Below, in pieces: positions 1-6,791 of a stretch of 12,703 bases of DNA. A program made the position numbers and the translations under genes. The notes below the pieces were generated by a model that worked only from the letters and a program-made list of their open reading frames with translations, was not told the DNA's origin and ran no database searches. Within the stretch, counting starts at the first letter, position 1. Every line of letters begins with the position of its first letter. Location: assembly GCA_937873805.1 (NCBI GenBank), contig CALMWO010000122.1, positions 1 through 12,703 on the forward strand. The letters run 5' to 3'. Source of the stretch: an uncultured Hyphomonadaceae bacterium. GTDB taxonomy: Bacteria; Pseudomonadota; Alphaproteobacteria; Caulobacterales; Hyphomonadaceae.

Positions 1-554
1 TGGGCGACGCTGCGCTGAAAAGTGTCCAAAGCTTCGCGCGCGACGCGTCGGTCAAGCGCAGTCTTGTCGGCAACGCGTGTCTGCTTGTCCCGTCTGCGAG
101 GTGGGCTGGAGATGGCCTTTTTCTGGTCGATCTCGAAGAAGAAGGCCGACGCCTTAGCGTGTGCATCCGGCGGAGGCGTCCATTGTAAAGTCAGGTGATG
201 AACCGTCTCGAACTGCGCGCCCGCCTGTTCGAACTGGGCGGCGCGCTCCGAGTCGATGAGGCGCGAGAGATCATCCTCGAACGCGCCATCAGGGTAGTCT
301 GTGATCTCGCGACGATCGGCTTCAATATAGACTGCCCAGCCATGCCCCAGGCGCCGGAACACGTTGTTGGTGCGCGCCGTGAATGCGACCAGTTCTTCAG
401 GTGTGGACGAGCGCACATCAGGCCCGCGGAACCGTGCTGTCGCCTGAAATGAACCGTCCTTGTTGAGGACAACGCCGGGAGCAATCAGCATGGCCCAAGG
501 CAGATAGTCTTCAAGACGGTTTGGCGTGTGGGCGTAAGGAGCAAGCGAGAACAT
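1..554 (-). CDS. trbE: TrbE, VirB4-like conjugation ATPase (N-terminal part, cut by window edge)
   Basis: Only the first 184 codons are present; the frame stays open to the left edge. The protein begins MFSLAPYAHTPNRLEDYLPW and continues with APGVVLNKDGSFQ, FRGPD and RRLGHGWAVYIEADR, the pattern I know from the N-terminal domain of TrbE/CagE/VirB4 proteins. Full-length TrbE is about 800 residues, and its Walker motifs lie in the C-terminal half, outside this window. In the family it is a cytoplasmic, inner-membrane-associated ATPase that powers pilus assembly and substrate transfer. It is the last gene visible in the minus-strand trb operon, starting 36 bases after the trbD stop. The start at 554 is chosen because homologues begin with this sequence and a GGA lies just upstream. 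The leader contains a duplicated 12-mer (listed separately). Family is certain by motif; completeness is unknown. Confidence 0.93.
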   Translation of the reverse strand, partial: MFSLAPYAHTPNRLEDYLPWAMLIAPGVVLNKDGSFQATARFRGPDVRSSTPEELVAFTARTNNVFRRLGHGWAVYIEADRREITDYPDGAFEDDLSRLIDSERAAQFEQAGAQFETVHHLTLQWTPPPDAHAKASAFFFEIDQKKAISSPPRRRDKQTRVADKTALDRRVAREALDTFQRSVA

Positions 555-557
555 GTT

Positions 558-585
558 CAAATCCGTTTGGGGGCAAATCCGTTTG
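558..585 (-). repeat. Duplicated 12-mer in the trbD-trbE gap, covering the trbE ribosome-binding region
   Basis: The plus-strand 12-mer CAAATCCGTTTG occurs at 558-569 and again, exactly, at 574-585, with four bases between. Each copy has CAAA/TTTG arms around a non-palindromic TCCG. On the minus strand both copies read CAAACGGATTTG, and the copy nearer trbE supplies the GGA a few bases before its ATG. This may be a small slippage duplication of the translation-initiation region or a tandem protein-binding site. The sequence alone does not decide. Confidence 0.6.
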
Positions 586-590
586 AAGCG

Positions 591-857
591 TCAGGTCTCA
601 AGACGGTTGGGGAGGCGCATGGCGCGGCTCATCACTTCGACCGCATCAGGGTCACGCCGGGCGAGGATGACGCCGAGCACATGACCCGCGATGCCCAGAA
701 GGACCCCGGGGAGGAGGGCCCCGGCAAAGGCGACGATGGCCGCCAGTGTGCCGTTGAGAATGGCGTAGGACCGGGGTGCGCCGCCCATGAGGAGGGGAGC
801 GGTCAAAGCCTGCCGGACGGGCGCCACAAATCCTGGAACATCGCGGGGGTCGCGCAT
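591..857 (-). CDS. trbD: TrbD, VirB3-like inner-membrane protein of the Trb mating apparatus
   Basis: This is an 88-residue protein, the usual size for TrbD/VirB3. A short hydrophilic N-terminus (residues 1-33) is followed by a strongly hydrophobic stretch at about 34-66 (GTLAAIVAFAGALLPGVLLG), enough for one long or two short membrane segments, and a basic tail (ARRDPDAVEVMSRAMRLPN). VirB3-family proteins sit in the inner membrane and associate with the VirB4/TrbE ATPase, whose gene follows. The start codon is 12 bases after the trbC stop, with AGAGAAG as a plausible ribosome-binding site. Family assignment rests on size, membrane profile, the C-terminal ARRDP-type motif and invariant position between trbC and trbE. 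Sequence conservation in this family is low. Confidence 0.88.
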   Translation of the reverse strand: MRDPRDVPGFVAPVRQALTAPLLMGGAPRSYAILNGTLAAIVAFAGALLPGVLLGIAGHVLGVILARRDPDAVEVMSRAMRLPNRLET

Positions 858-869
858 GCGAGCTTCTCT

Positions 870-1202
870 TTACGGGATCACTGCACCGCCACCGCCAACC
901 AGCGGCAGGAAGAAGCTCGCTGCGGCGAATGCGATGGCGAGACCGAACAGGATCTGCAGCAGCTTCTTGAAGCCCTGGCCGACATCGCCGAACGCGAGCG
1001 TGAGACCGGTTGCAACGATGATCAGGATGGCGACGATCCGCGCGACCGGCCCTGTGATGGAATCCAGCACTGCCGTTAGCGGGCCTTCCCACGGCATGCC
1101 GCCGCCGGCGGTGGCTGCGTGTGCGGCCCCGCTGACGAGAACGGCGGTGGCGCCGAGGGTTGCTGCGCGCACCAATGCGCGCAGCGTCTTAGTCAGTCTC
1201 AT
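870..1202 (-). CDS. trbC: TrbC, conjugative pilin precursor
   Basis: A 110-residue protein of the TrbC/VirB2 pilin family. Residues 1-29 form a signal peptide: basic start MRLTKTLRALVR, hydrophobic core, and AHA before a likely cleavage at A30. The mature part has two hydrophobic segments, about 54-72 (ARIVAILIIVATGLTLAFG) and 82-102 (LQILFGLAIAFAAASFFLP), joined by a short polar loop with GDVGQGFKK, then a glycine-rich tail. In RP4, the homologue loses residues at both ends and is joined head to tail into a cyclic pilin by TraF, and a TraF gene lies in this window at 6053. The start overlaps the end of trbB by four bases (ATGA), so translation is probably coupled. Whether this pilin is also cyclic is inference. 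Confidence 0.94.
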   Translation of the reverse strand: MRLTKTLRALVRAATLGATAVLVSGAAHAATAGGGMPWEGPLTAVLDSITGPVARIVAILIIVATGLTLAFGDVGQGFKKLLQILFGLAIAFAAASFFLPLVGGGGAVIP

Positions 1203-2242
1203 GGTTCACTCCTGTTGGTAGAGACAAGCGCGTTTGCGCCTCGCGCCCCGGGCTGGGGTGCGATGGGGTCCGGCGCTTGAAGGGGCAGACCCTTGGGCGC
1301 GAGGATTTCCGGGATGCGGCGGCCGGCGGGTCCGCCGCGCTCCACAAAGACGATCAGATCGATGGCTTCCGCGATCAGCGCCCGGGGCGGTGTCTCGCAG
1401 ACTTCCATGGTGAGTTGTTCCAGCCGGGACAGGGCCGCCTGTGCGGAGTTGGCGTGAAGCGTCGCGATGCCGCCCGGATGACCGGTATTCCACGCCTTGA
1501 GCAGGTCGAGGGCTTCGGGACCGCGGACCTCGCCAACCACAATGCGGTCAGGCCGGAGCCGGAGCGTGGATCGCACCAGATCCGACAGCGAGATTGACCC
1601 GGGCTGTGTGCGCAGCGCGACCACATCCTCTGCCGCGCACTGGAGCTCGCGTGTGTCTTCCAGAATGACCACACGCTCGCCAAGCTGGGCGATCTCATGG
1701 AGCAGGGCGTTGGCGAGCGTCGTCTTGCCCGAGCCCGTGCCGCCAGCGACCATAATATTGGCATGGTCACGTACGGCGGCGCGAAGGGTGGCGGCCTGCG
1801 TGGGCGTGATGACGCCGGAAGCCAGGTAATCATCTAATGTGAACACCCGGCCCGCAGGTTTCCGGATGGCAAAGCACGGCCCGCGCGAAACCGGCGGCAG
1901 GACGCCTTCGAACCTCTCCCCTCGGGGCGGAAGTTCAGCGGACACAATAGGAGTGTCGCGATTGACCTCGGCGCCGGTCAGTGTTGCGACAAGCCGAATG
2001 ACCCGCTCGGTCTCTGAGGCTTCAAGCCGGTGCGGAGTCGCAATCCGCCCCTTACCCACCTGTTCAAGCCACAGTCGTCCATCCGGATTGGCAATGACCT
2101 CGATCGTGTCAGGCGCGTCCAGCATGGCGGCGATCGATGGTCCGAGCGCCGTCGTCAGCATGGCCAATCCACGCGAAGCATCCTGGCCGCGGGAGCCATC
2201 ATGGCCACGCGACGCGTCGTGTTGAGGAGCAGCGTTGCTCAT
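1199..2242 (-). CDS. trbB: TrbB, VirB11-type traffic ATPase
   Basis: A 347-residue ATPase of the VirB11/PulE secretion family. Visible motifs are Walker A GGTGSGKTT (residues 167-175, K173), an Asp box VVILEDTREL (191-200), a Walker B region DRIVVGEVRG (232-241) and a His box GHPGGIATLHANS (254-266). Residues about 30-130 are the N-terminal domain (ALGPSIAAMLDAPDTIEVIANPDGR). It acts as a cytoplasmic hexamer that energises pilus biogenesis and substrate export. The gene overlaps copG upstream and trbC downstream by four bases each. Residues 8-25 are unusual, a three-fold repeat (HDASRG, HDGSRG, QDASRG) before the conserved domain. Family members usually begin close to the MLTTALG position, so initiation at the internal ATG at 2161 is a real alternative. 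I keep 2242 because it gives the coupled ATGA junction. Confidence 0.95.
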   Translation of the reverse strand: MSNAAPQHDASRGHDGSRGQDASRGLAMLTTALGPSIAAMLDAPDTIEVIANPDGRLWLEQVGKGRIATPHRLEASETERVIRLVATLTGAEVNRDTPIVSAELPPRGERFEGVLPPVSRGPCFAIRKPAGRVFTLDDYLASGVITPTQAATLRAAVRDHANIMVAGGTGSGKTTLANALLHEIAQLGERVVILEDTRELQCAAEDVVALRTQPGSISLSDLVRSTLRLRPDRIVVGEVRGPEALDLLKAWNTGHPGGIATLHANSAQAALSRLEQLTMEVCETPPRALIAEAIDLIVFVERGGPAGRRIPEILAPKGLPLQAPDPIAPQPGARGANALVSTNRSEP

Positions 2243-2685
2243 TCGGCAGCCGCCCCCATACTGGAGTTGGCCGTGGTAGGCGCGCTGATCGGACCAAACT
2301 GGTCGCGCAGGATGCTGCGGCCGGTCCGGAGCTTGGCAACCATCGCCGCGATGACATTGCGGAAGCGCTCCGATCCGCGCGCATTCACGTCCGCCTTGTC
2401 CATCTCGGGGATGTCGGGCGAGACGCTCATCACGAAGCGCGTCGTGTGCGCCGTCAGTTCGAACAGTGTCTCCTGACCATGCTCGATCAAGGCAAGCCGC
2501 GCCATGATCCGGTCGAGGCGCGCCATCAGCGCATGATGCTCGCCCTCCCGCCGCGTCGCATCGAAGAAGCGATGAACGGCGTCTTCCAGCACGTCAGACG
2601 AACTGCGATCCTGCTGGACGGCCAGACGCCGCATAGCAGCGACGAGATCCTGGTTGATATAGGCGGTTATCTTGGCTCGTGACAT
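2239..2685 (-). CDS. CopG/RHH-type DNA-binding protein of the tra/trb operon
   Basis: A 148-residue protein whose first 45 residues (MSRAKITAYINQDLVAAMRR, then SSSDVLEDAVHRFF) fit a ribbon-helix-helix fold: a short DNA-reading strand followed by two helices. Residues 46-80 are helical and charged, and the C-terminal half is of unknown role. A CopG-like gene between traG and trbB is a recurring feature of alphaproteobacterial P-type transfer operons, where it is usually annotated as a transcriptional regulator. No target is visible from the sequence. It could repress its own operon or bind at oriT. It starts five bases after the traG stop and overlaps trbB by four bases, so it is certainly co-transcribed. 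The RHH call is firm; the regulatory role is inferred. Confidence 0.88.
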   Translation of the reverse strand: MSRAKITAYINQDLVAAMRRLAVQQDRSSSDVLEDAVHRFFDATRREGEHHALMARLDRIMARLALIEHGQETLFELTAHTTRFVMSVSPDIPEMDKADVNARGSERFRNVIAAMVAKLRTGRSILRDQFGPISAPTTANSSMGAAAE

Positions 2686-2690
2686 GACGA

Positions 2691-4676
2691 TCAGACATCC
2701 GTGTCGAAATGGTCGGGATCGAGCGCGAAAGCCGTTCCCGCGAGAGTCGGGCCGGTGAACGCCGCACCTAGATCGTCGGACGGGTTTGCGGCTGACTGTG
2801 AGGCCGTGGCGTTCGTTTGCGCCGCTTCACCCGATACGGGGCTCGAGAAATCAAACGTGTTCTGGAGCGCCTGATGATTTTGGCCATGCGTCGGCGCGGA
2901 TGTGCGCTTGGCTGCCGTCGGTTTAGGGCGAGGGGAGAGCGGCGTATCGGGCGCGAACAGATTCGACCAAGCTGTCGGCAGGCCGTTGGGGGAATGGCGG
3001 GGGGACGCAATAGGCGGCTTGAGGCGCGCCTGAAAGACGGGTTCCGAAAAGTAGCGCACTTTCTTGGCGCGTATGGGAGGCGCGCCGCCCGTCAGGATCA
3101 GCGCGTCCGCATGCGGGAGCTGCATAACTTCGCCCGGCGTCAGCAAGGGCCGCGGGACTTCCTGGCGCGAGACCATGGTATGTCCCAGCCACGGCGCCAT
3201 GCGCGATCCGGCATAGTTCATCTGCGCACGGGTCTCAGTCGTAACGCCCAGCATGTCGGAGATGCGTCGGGCGGTACGTTCGTCGTTGCAGGCGAACGCG
3301 ACGCGGACATGCGCGTTGTCGAGAATGGAGGAGTTCTCACCATAAGTCTGGACGAGCTGGTTCAGCGACTGCGCGACCAGACAGGCCTTGATCCTGTACC
3401 CGCGAATATAGGCGAGGGCGTGCTCAAAGAAGTCCAGTTTGCCCAGCTGGGGAAACTCATCCAGCATCAGGAGGACGCGCCGTCCGTCCGTGTTCTGCGA
3501 TGCGATCTCGGTCAAGCGTTTCAGGATCTGGTTGATCATGAGGCGCAACAGCGCCTTCAACCGTGACATCTCTTCGGGCGGGACAACCAGATAGAGGGAG
3601 ACGGGCCTCGGCCCTGTTATCAGCTCCTCGATTGAGAAGTCGGAGGCCTCGGTTGCGCGCGCCAGAACAGGATCGCGATAGAGTGAAAGGAAGCCCAGAG
3701 CGGTCGAGACAACGCCCGAGCGCTCTGCATCAGCCATGTCCAGGAGCTGGCGGGCGCCTGCGGCGACGACCGGATGTGCCGCGCCATCCTTGATTGGGCG
3801 ACGCAACATCTCGTCGAAGAGATCGAGCACAGGGCGCGTCGGATCGGCCAGCAACTCGCCAACGCGTGCGAGGGATTTTCGCTTCTCGGCATAAAGCGTC
3901 CAGAGAATCGTCGCGACGAGCAGTTCGAAGGCGCGCAGCTGCCAGTGGCTGCGCTCGCGAAGCGCGCCTTCTGGATCGACCAGCATGTCAGCCAGGACCT
4001 GCGCATCACGGACCTCCGCCTCACCGCGACGGATCTGTGTGAGTGGGTTGTAGCGATGGGTGTCGGCTGTTGTTGGCGCAAAGCGGTAGACGGGGCCGAA
4101 TGCCTTCCGGAGTCCGGAGGTCACACTCCAGTTCTCGCCCTTGAGATCGAGCGCGAGATAGGAATGCCGCCAGACCAGACCTGTCGGGAGCGATATACCA
4201 ACGCTCTTACCTGTATTGGTCGGAGCGATCACGAGTACATGTTCGTCGCCGTCATGTCGGAGAAGTTGCCGATCAAGCGTGCCCAGAACGACGCCATCGC
4301 CATTGGTTAGCTGCAGCTTGCGGGCATCGCGCGCAGTGGCCCAGCGGGCGCTGCCATACGTGGCGGAGTCCTTGGCTTCCCGCGCACGCCAGAGTGAAAA
4401 TCCGAAGGCAGTCGCGACGGAGAAAGCCACGCCGGCAAGGAAGAGCAGAGCGCCGGTCTCGAAGATAGATCGCGCATAGGCGTCATACGCATACCACCAG
4501 AGGAAGAATTTCCAGGGCGCATAGAGCGGATATCCGAAGAGGACGATATCGGGAGCGCCAAGCTGCGACTGGTAGCCGAGTGCATCCGCGGTCCATTGTG
4601 TCGTCACGACCAGGCTCGCGATGAACGCTGCGAGCACGCAGACGATCTGGCCCCAGTAGATCCTGCCAGCGCTCAT
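2691..4676 (-). CDS. traG: TraG, VirD4-type coupling protein
   Basis: A 661-residue type IV coupling protein, which links the relaxase-DNA complex to the secretion channel. The N-terminus carries two membrane segments (about 10-27 and 74-96). The cytoplasmic ATPase follows, with Walker A APTNTGKS (151-158) and Walker B LLMLDEFPQLGK (402-413). Other family signatures are ATYGSARWAT (106-114), ALDLKGENW (175-183), YNPL (209-212), an arginine-bearing segment near 467-471 and a TPGEVMQLP block (513-521). Residues after about 555 form a proline/serine-rich tail without obvious domains, variable in the family. Length matches TraG of RP4 and relatives. It is first in the leftward operon, divergent from lysR across a 342-bp region. 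The next gene (copG-like) starts five bases after its stop. Confidence 0.96.
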   Translation of the reverse strand: MSAGRIYWGQIVCVLAAFIASLVVTTQWTADALGYQSQLGAPDIVLFGYPLYAPWKFFLWWYAYDAYARSIFETGALLFLAGVAFSVATAFGFSLWRAREAKDSATYGSARWATARDARKLQLTNGDGVVLGTLDRQLLRHDGDEHVLVIAPTNTGKSVGISLPTGLVWRHSYLALDLKGENWSVTSGLRKAFGPVYRFAPTTADTHRYNPLTQIRRGEAEVRDAQVLADMLVDPEGALRERSHWQLRAFELLVATILWTLYAEKRKSLARVGELLADPTRPVLDLFDEMLRRPIKDGAAHPVVAAGARQLLDMADAERSGVVSTALGFLSLYRDPVLARATEASDFSIEELITGPRPVSLYLVVPPEEMSRLKALLRLMINQILKRLTEIASQNTDGRRVLLMLDEFPQLGKLDFFEHALAYIRGYRIKACLVAQSLNQLVQTYGENSSILDNAHVRVAFACNDERTARRISDMLGVTTETRAQMNYAGSRMAPWLGHTMVSRQEVPRPLLTPGEVMQLPHADALILTGGAPPIRAKKVRYFSEPVFQARLKPPIASPRHSPNGLPTAWSNLFAPDTPLSPRPKPTAAKRTSAPTHGQNHQALQNTFDFSSPVSGEAAQTNATASQSAANPSDDLGAAFTGPTLAGTAFALDPDHFDTDV

Positions 4677-5018
4677 GTTGGGAGCGCCCTAGAGAACTGG
4701 CCTGCACGACGCCGACTGCGCGATCGGTACTGTAGACGCGGCGCAGAGTTGCTCCGTGAAGCCCACGCGTTAGCGCAGTTACTGGATGCGGGAGACGCAA
4801 GGGAAGCGCTGTCAGCTACCGCGTTGCACCATGCGTCTGTTAACATCCGTATACGGACGCCGTGGCAAAACCCCTGTGTGGTCCGTGCCTTGCATGGATA
4901 ACATCTTAACGGGGCTTGGGACGAATTCATCGCATCGCTCTGTCTGGTCGATGGACAAGGCTAGGACGCGGCGAGGTTGCTTCGCTTCCTCAAAGATTCA
5001 CCAGGGGGTCGTCGAAAA
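4677..5018. promoter_or_regulatory. Divergent intergenic control region between traG (left) and lysR (right)
   Basis: This 342-bp stretch holds no convincing gene and must contain the start signals for both the traG-trb operon and the lysR-traF pair. In it I see an 8-bp palindrome TGTTAACA (4838-4845) directly followed by a 12-bp palindrome TCCGTATACGGA (4846-4857). I also see two direct copies of TAACATC (4841-4847 and 4899-4905). A LysR-type regulator commonly binds in the gap between its own gene and a divergent target, so this is the natural operator region. I could not fix -35/-10 boxes with confidence on either strand. Confidence 0.6.
4838..4857. promoter_or_regulatory. Two abutting perfect palindromes, candidate operator
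   Basis: TGTTAACA (8 bp) and TCCGTATACGGA (12 bp) are each perfect palindromes and lie end to end. The flanks add an overlapping GCGTC (4833-4837) / GACGC (4856-4860) inverted pair. The site lies roughly midway between the divergent genes, about 160 bases from each start. Candidate ligands are the LysR-type protein or the CopG-like protein encoded beside it. This is inference from position and symmetry only. Confidence 0.5.
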
Positions 5019-6053
5019 ATGACGAACGGGGGGAGATCGAAACTCGACTGGGATCGACTTAAGGTCTTTCAGGCCGTTGCCGAGACAGGCAGCATCAATG
5101 CGGCCGCGGGCCCGCTTGCGATGAGCTATAACAAAGTGTCGAAGGATCTCGAAGCCCTGGAGCGTACGCTCGGACACCAGTTGTTCGATCGTTCCAACCG
5201 GGGTCTTGAGCTGACCGCAGTCGGTGAGGACATTCTGCGCTCGGCGCGCAGCATGGCTGACACGGTGCAGGCAATTGTCGACCGTGCCGGCAAGCATAGC
5301 CCCGACGAACTCGTCATCTGTGCTCGTGAAGGCATCGCGACATACTGGCTAGCGCGCCGCCTCCCGGAATTGCTTCAGCTGCAGCCGGATGTGCGTGTGT
5401 TCCTCAAGGTTCTTCCGACCACGCCCAACCTCTCCGACGGCGATGGCGACATCGCCATCCAGTTCGAAAAGCCGCTGATGGCCAACGTCGTCGCCAGGCA
5501 ATTGGGGTGGCTGCATTATGTCCCTTACGCAGCCCCTCAATACATTGCCCGGCACGGCGAGCCCAAGGCGATGTGCGATCTCCAGTCGCATCAGTGCCTG
5601 AGGCTCTCCGGCGCCGAATATCAGCCGGAGTGCTGGGAAGGGGCGGCAACTGCATGGGGCGCCATTCTGCCTAACACGATGGGAACGGATGCCGGAACGG
5701 TCCTGATGGAAGCTTGCGCCTCGGGTGCCGGTGTCGCTGCCCTGCCGAGTTACGTCTCGGAGTTTGACGATCGGCTGGCGCCGCTGACATCCATCAAGCC
5801 GCTTGCCAGTCTTCGCTTCTGGCTCGCTTACACCGAGCGTGTCCGCAACATGGAGGCGAGTGCGCCCGTGCTGCACTGGATCAGGTCATGCTTTGATCCG
5901 GCGCGGTACGCCTGTTTCCGGGAAATCTATGTACCGCCCAAACGCAAAAACAATGATCGGGCGCCACTGACGCTTGTACCCCAAGCTGACGTGGAGCTCA
6001 GCCGCAATGGCTACCAGAACGGGCACGCGCAATCTCCGGGCGATGAAGCCTGA
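5019..6053 (+). CDS. LysR-type transcriptional regulator of the transfer module
   Basis: A 344-residue LysR-family regulator. Residues about 8-67 form the winged helix-turn-helix (DWDRLKVFQAVAETGSINAA, MSYNKVSKDLEALERTLGHQ, LFDRSNRGLELTAVGE). The rest is the periplasmic-binding-protein-like effector domain, with the late GTVLMEACASGAGVAALPSY segment typical of the family. A basic/polar tail of about 40 residues after YVPPKRK exceeds the usual 300-residue length. The start at 5019 is preferred because AGGGGG (5003-5008) sits at good spacing. An in-frame TTG at 4977 would add 14 residues that do not look like the family. The gene is divergent from traG and its stop overlaps the traF start by one base, so it is probably co-expressed with traF and controls the flanking intergenic region. 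Its effector is unknown. Confidence 0.93.
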   Translation: MTNGGRSKLDWDRLKVFQAVAETGSINAAAGPLAMSYNKVSKDLEALERTLGHQLFDRSNRGLELTAVGEDILRSARSMADTVQAIVDRAGKHSPDELVICAREGIATYWLARRLPELLQLQPDVRVFLKVLPTTPNLSDGDGDIAIQFEKPLMANVVARQLGWLHYVPYAAPQYIARHGEPKAMCDLQSHQCLRLSGAEYQPECWEGAATAWGAILPNTMGTDAGTVLMEACASGAGVAALPSYVSEFDDRLAPLTSIKPLASLRFWLAYTERVRNMEASAPVLHWIRSCFDPARYACFREIYVPPKRKNNDRAPLTLVPQADVELSRNGYQNGHAQSPGDEA

Positions 6054-6589
6054 TGCGGCTATTGGCTGGCGCCAAGAAGCTCCGCTTGCCAACTCCGAAG
6101 CGAGTCGCGTTTGTCATCATAGCAGCAACAGCCGTCGCGATGCTTGCCATTCCAGTCAGCGCCACGTCGGCCCGCCTCGTGTGGAACGCGACGCTGAGCG
6201 CGCCATTGGGGCTTTACAGCATCGAGCAAGGGAGCTGGCACGTTGGCGATCGCGTAGCCGTTCTGCCGTCCGAGCTTCTTGCCGCAGACCTGGCGCACCG
6301 AGGTGTTCTGCCGCCCGGCAAGTTACTGATAAAGCGTATCGCTGCCGGGCAGGGGGACATAGTTTGCCGTGACGGTGTCGACGTTACCGTAAACGGGTCG
6401 GTGGTGGCCGTAGCCAGGGTTGTATCAGGTTCTGGAGAGAAGCTGCCAGCGTGGCTCGGTTGTCGGAACCTTGGGTCTTCGGATGTGATGCTTCTTGGGG
6501 ACACGGCGGACTCCTACGATGGGCGATACTTTGGCGTGACGTCGGCACATGAGGTGCTCGGTCGCGTCAGCATGCTGGTGGCATTCTAG
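6053..6589 (+). CDS. traF: TraF, conjugative pilin-processing S26 signal peptidase
   Basis: A 178-residue S26 peptidase. One N-terminal membrane segment (about 19-35) is followed by the motif NATLSAPLGLYSI with the likely nucleophile S49, then LLIKRIAAGQGD with the likely general base K94. The C-terminal signature GDTADSYDGRYFG (149-161) is next, and its Asp (D156 or D153) is the probable third residue by analogy with RP4 TraF. In RP4, TraF trims and cyclises the TrbC pilin on the periplasmic side of the inner membrane; a TrbC is encoded at 870-1202. In most family members the signature reads DSxDSRYFG, whereas here a Gly replaces the second Ser. The start codon overlaps the lysR stop (TGATG). 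The downstream neighbour is a ParB-like gene rather than a relaxase gene. Confidence 0.94.
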   Translation: MRLLAGAKKLRLPTPKRVAFVIIAATAVAMLAIPVSATSARLVWNATLSAPLGLYSIEQGSWHVGDRVAVLPSELLAADLAHRGVLPPGKLLIKRIAAGQGDIVCRDGVDVTVNGSVVAVARVVSGSGEKLPAWLGCRNLGSSDVMLLGDTADSYDGRYFGVTSAHEVLGRVSMLVAF

Positions 6590-6610
6590 TATCGAGCGGG
6601 CGAGCCTGAG

Positions 6611-6757
6611 AGCTGTGCGCCGGGACCGCTCGCGCGTCGTCCCCTTTTGGCCTGCCGCGTCCGCTGTTCAAGGGACGCTGCGCTCTTCGCCCTTGAGCAG
6701 CGGCCTCTTGCGGCAGGCCCAGGAGCGGGGTCGCGCAAGCGGCCCCGGCGTCGCATG
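6611..6757. repeat. Long imperfect inverted repeat between traF and parB
   Basis: The strand folds back on itself over almost its whole length. The apical stem pairs CCGCTGTTCAAGGG (6661-6674) with CCCTTGAGCAGCGG (6690-6703): 14 pairs with one G-T wobble around a 15-base loop. Below an unequal internal loop comes GGCCTGCCGC (6649-6658) with GCGGCAGGCC (6710-6719), a perfect 10 bp. After another internal loop comes GCCGGGACCGCTCGCGCG (6619-6636) with CGCGCAAGCGGCCCCGGC (6732-6749), 16 of 18 pairs. Weaker pairing extends to the edges. No U-tract follows, so it is not a simple intrinsic terminator. It could be a dispersed palindromic element of the kind scattered in alphaproteobacterial intergenic regions, an RNA processing or attenuation structure, or a single-strand DNA hairpin. 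The parB reading frame stays open through it, but the parB start lies beyond it. Confidence 0.8.
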
Positions 6758-6778
6758 TCTGCTGCCGGGAATGCTCAT

Positions 6779-6783
6779 AGGAG
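6779..6783 (+). promoter_or_regulatory. Ribosome-binding site that decides the parB start
   Basis: AGGAG ends eight bases before the ATG at 6792. The reading frame is open back to 6549, but those 81 extra codons run through traF's end and the inverted repeat and have no family resemblance. This site therefore fixes the start at MTAQTQNFQY. Confidence 0.8.
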
Positions 6784-6791
6784 CTTACCCA

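Noticed and set aside
528..1079. 183-residue plus-strand open frame opposite trbC, trbD and trbE
   Set aside because: It lies antisense to three well-supported genes, has low-complexity composition and no family motifs. It is a by-product of GC-rich codon use.
4596..4930. Short open frames on both strands in the traG-lysR gap
   Set aside because: They overlap the traG start or lack ribosome-binding sites and recognisable motifs, and the region is better explained as a control region.
4977..5018. TTG start at 4977 for the LysR regulator
   Set aside because: A rare start codon, and 14 extra residues that do not fit the family N-terminus. The ATG at 5019 has a better-placed AGGGGG.
6549..6791. 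Upstream extension of the ParB-like protein to a start at 6549
   Set aside because: The extra codons overlap traF, run through the inverted repeat and show no ParB resemblance. A proper ribosome-binding site precedes the ATG at 6792.
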